Assembly (NCBI GenBank): GCA_003724275.1
Contig: RHFA01000086.1
Span: 1 to 6,785, forward strand
Reading direction: 5' to 3'
DNA: 6,785 nucleotides
Origin: Thaumarchaeota archaeon S13
GTDB taxonomy: Archaea; Thermoproteota; Nitrososphaeria; Nitrososphaerales; Nitrosopumilaceae
Both the position numbers and the translations under genes were made by a program. This document shows, in pieces, positions 5,915 to 6,785 of this stretch. Position 1 is the first letter of the stretch, and every line of letters starts with the position of its first letter. Under the pieces are notes generated by a model, which was not told the origin of the DNA, did not search any database, and was given only the letters and a program-made list of their open reading frames with translations.

Positions 5915-6785
5915 ATGAAGCACACACACCAAAAGGCCGCGATCGCCGGCGGGCTGGCAGCAGCCTGCCTCGCCGCAGTCGCGGTCGGGGCGTTCGCCGT
6001 CCTGGGGGCCACAGCGGGCTCTCAGGGCTGGGCGATGTACGTGGATCCTGGCATGCCCATGGATGGCACCGGAATGAATTACGTCGACATGGAGGCCAAC
6101 TACGCCGCCATGGAGGCCGAGCTTGACGCCATAGAGGCCGAGCGCAACGCGTTCCTGGAGAGCATCGGCGTGACGCCGCCCGGCCTGACGGCCGAGGAGG
6201 CCGCCGAGGTTCGCGAGCGGGCCGCGCCAGTCCTGGCACGGTACACCACGCTTCACGCCGACGCCGCCACTGGCGACGTCGCGTGGGACTCGATCAACGC
6301 CGAGTACGACGCGCTCCTGGCAGAGCTTGGCGCCGCGCCGCAGGCGCTCACCGCCGAGCAGGCCAGGGCAATCGCCGAGTACCGCGAGGACGAGGCCGAG
6401 AGGATGGAGAAGGTCTACTCTTCGCACGGGCTGCCGGACATGCCGGAGCTCAGCGACGAGGACACCGCCGAGCTTGCCCGCCTAGACGAGCAGGCCGAGG
6501 CCATCGCCGAGCAGTTTGGGATTGTGGGGCCAGAGCTGTCCGTGGAGCAAGAGTTCGCGCTAGGCGCGAGGCTCGCCCCGCTGGAGCAGCGCTATGAAGA
6601 GCTCCACTCCCAGATCGAGGAGCTCTATGAGCAGCTCGAGAGCCTTGACGACCAGAGCACGGCAATCGTAGCCGCGTCGGGGGTTCCCGACGGCTCACAG
6701 CTCACCGACGAGCAGTGGGAAGAGTACATGGCCGCGATGCGCCCGCTAGAGGTGCGTGCAGAGGAAATCTACGAAAGGATCTACT
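5915..6785 (+). CDS. Exported acidic helical-repeat protein, 3' end beyond window
   Basis: The frame is open without a stop from ATG 5915 to the window end (290 codons plus one base). The N terminus (MKHTHQK) is basic, followed by an alanine/glycine/valine-rich hydrophobic stretch (8-33), a Sec signal peptide or uncleaved anchor; GATA-GSQG near 34 is a plausible cleavage point. The next segment (41-66) carries six methionines, with MPMDGTGM at its centre. The remainder is very rich in Glu, Ala and Asp and should be almost all helix or coiled coil. Five turns start with a glycine and lead to L[TS], mostly followed by an acidic or EQ pair: G85, G139, G172, G202 and G256, e.g. GAAPQALTAEQ and GVPDGSQLTDEQ. 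No enzyme motif is visible. The LTxEQ pattern recalls the LTxxQ motif of Spy/CpxP-type extracytoplasmic helical proteins, but homology is not shown. GC matches the ATP synthase region, so it is probably native. Divergent from the orphan gene. Confidence 0.85.
   Translation, partial: MKHTHQKAAIAGGLAAACLAAVAVGAFAVLGATAGSQGWAMYVDPGMPMDGTGMNYVDMEANYAAMEAELDAIEAERNAFLESIGVTPPGLTAEEAAEVRERAAPVLARYTTLHADAATGDVAWDSINAEYDALLAELGAAPQALTAEQARAIAEYREDEAERMEKVYSSHGLPDMPELSDEDTAELARLDEQAEAIAEQFGIVGPELSVEQEFALGARLAPLEQRYEELHSQIEELYEQLESLDDQSTAIVAASGVPDGSQLTDEQWEEYMAAMRPLEVRAEEIYERIY

Noticed and set aside
5957..5968. Lipobox at Cys18 of the exported protein
   Set aside because: The residues before the cysteine are AAA with leucine one position too far, and the hydrophobic stretch continues well past it; an ordinary signal peptide or anchor fits better.
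1..6785. CRISPR array, insertion sequence or toxin-antitoxin pair
   Set aside because: No regularly spaced direct repeats, no transposase or integrase motifs and no small gene pair of that kind were seen on either strand.

Overview
The window looks like a GC-rich archaeal chromosome segment. The best guess is an ammonia-oxidising Nitrososphaerota (Thaumarchaeota) relative of Cenarchaeum, but this is inferred and not proven. It rests on three things: archaeal A-type ATP synthase subunits, TATA-like boxes 30-36 nt upstream of the start codons (the layout of archaeal leaderless genes), and high GC with frequent ATA, AGG, TTG and GTG usage.

Layout. (1) Positions 1-971, minus strand: the 5' part of atpA (catalytic subunit, cut by the window edge), preceded by a complete atpE (peripheral stalk), in one operon. 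(2) Positions 972-1090: a compact divergent promoter region with a GC-rich inverted repeat between two TATA-like elements. (3) Positions 1091-3187, plus strand: atpI, the large membrane subunit of the proton channel and stator. (4) Positions 3184-3960, minus strand: a two-domain rhodanese-type sulfurtransferase, tail-to-tail with atpI, the two stop codons sharing one CTAG. (5) Positions 3961-4668: about 700 bp with no convincing gene. It falls from GC-rich to very T-rich DNA and holds two short palindromes. (6) Positions 4669-5784, minus strand: an orphan 371-residue protein of unknown function in a clearly AT-richer stretch, probably acquired. (7) Positions 5785-5914: a second divergent promoter region with a perfect 10-bp-arm inverted repeat. 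(8) Positions 5915-6785, plus strand: the start of an exported, very acidic, alpha-helical repeat protein that runs off the window. It has a methionine-rich N terminus and five copies of a G-x(5-7)-L[TS] motif, mostly followed by an EQ-like pair.

How the genes relate. AtpA, AtpE and AtpI belong to one rotary ATP synthase and are expressed from a shared divergent promoter region. The order E-A without C and F between them, and I on the other strand, differs from the classical euryarchaeal operon. The rhodanese is an unrelated sulfur-transfer enzyme. The orphan gene and the exported repeat protein share a divergent promoter region and could be co-regulated, but nothing else in the sequence ties them together. 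No tRNA, rRNA, CRISPR array, transposase or integrase was seen. The most novel material is the 4.0-6.8 kb half.
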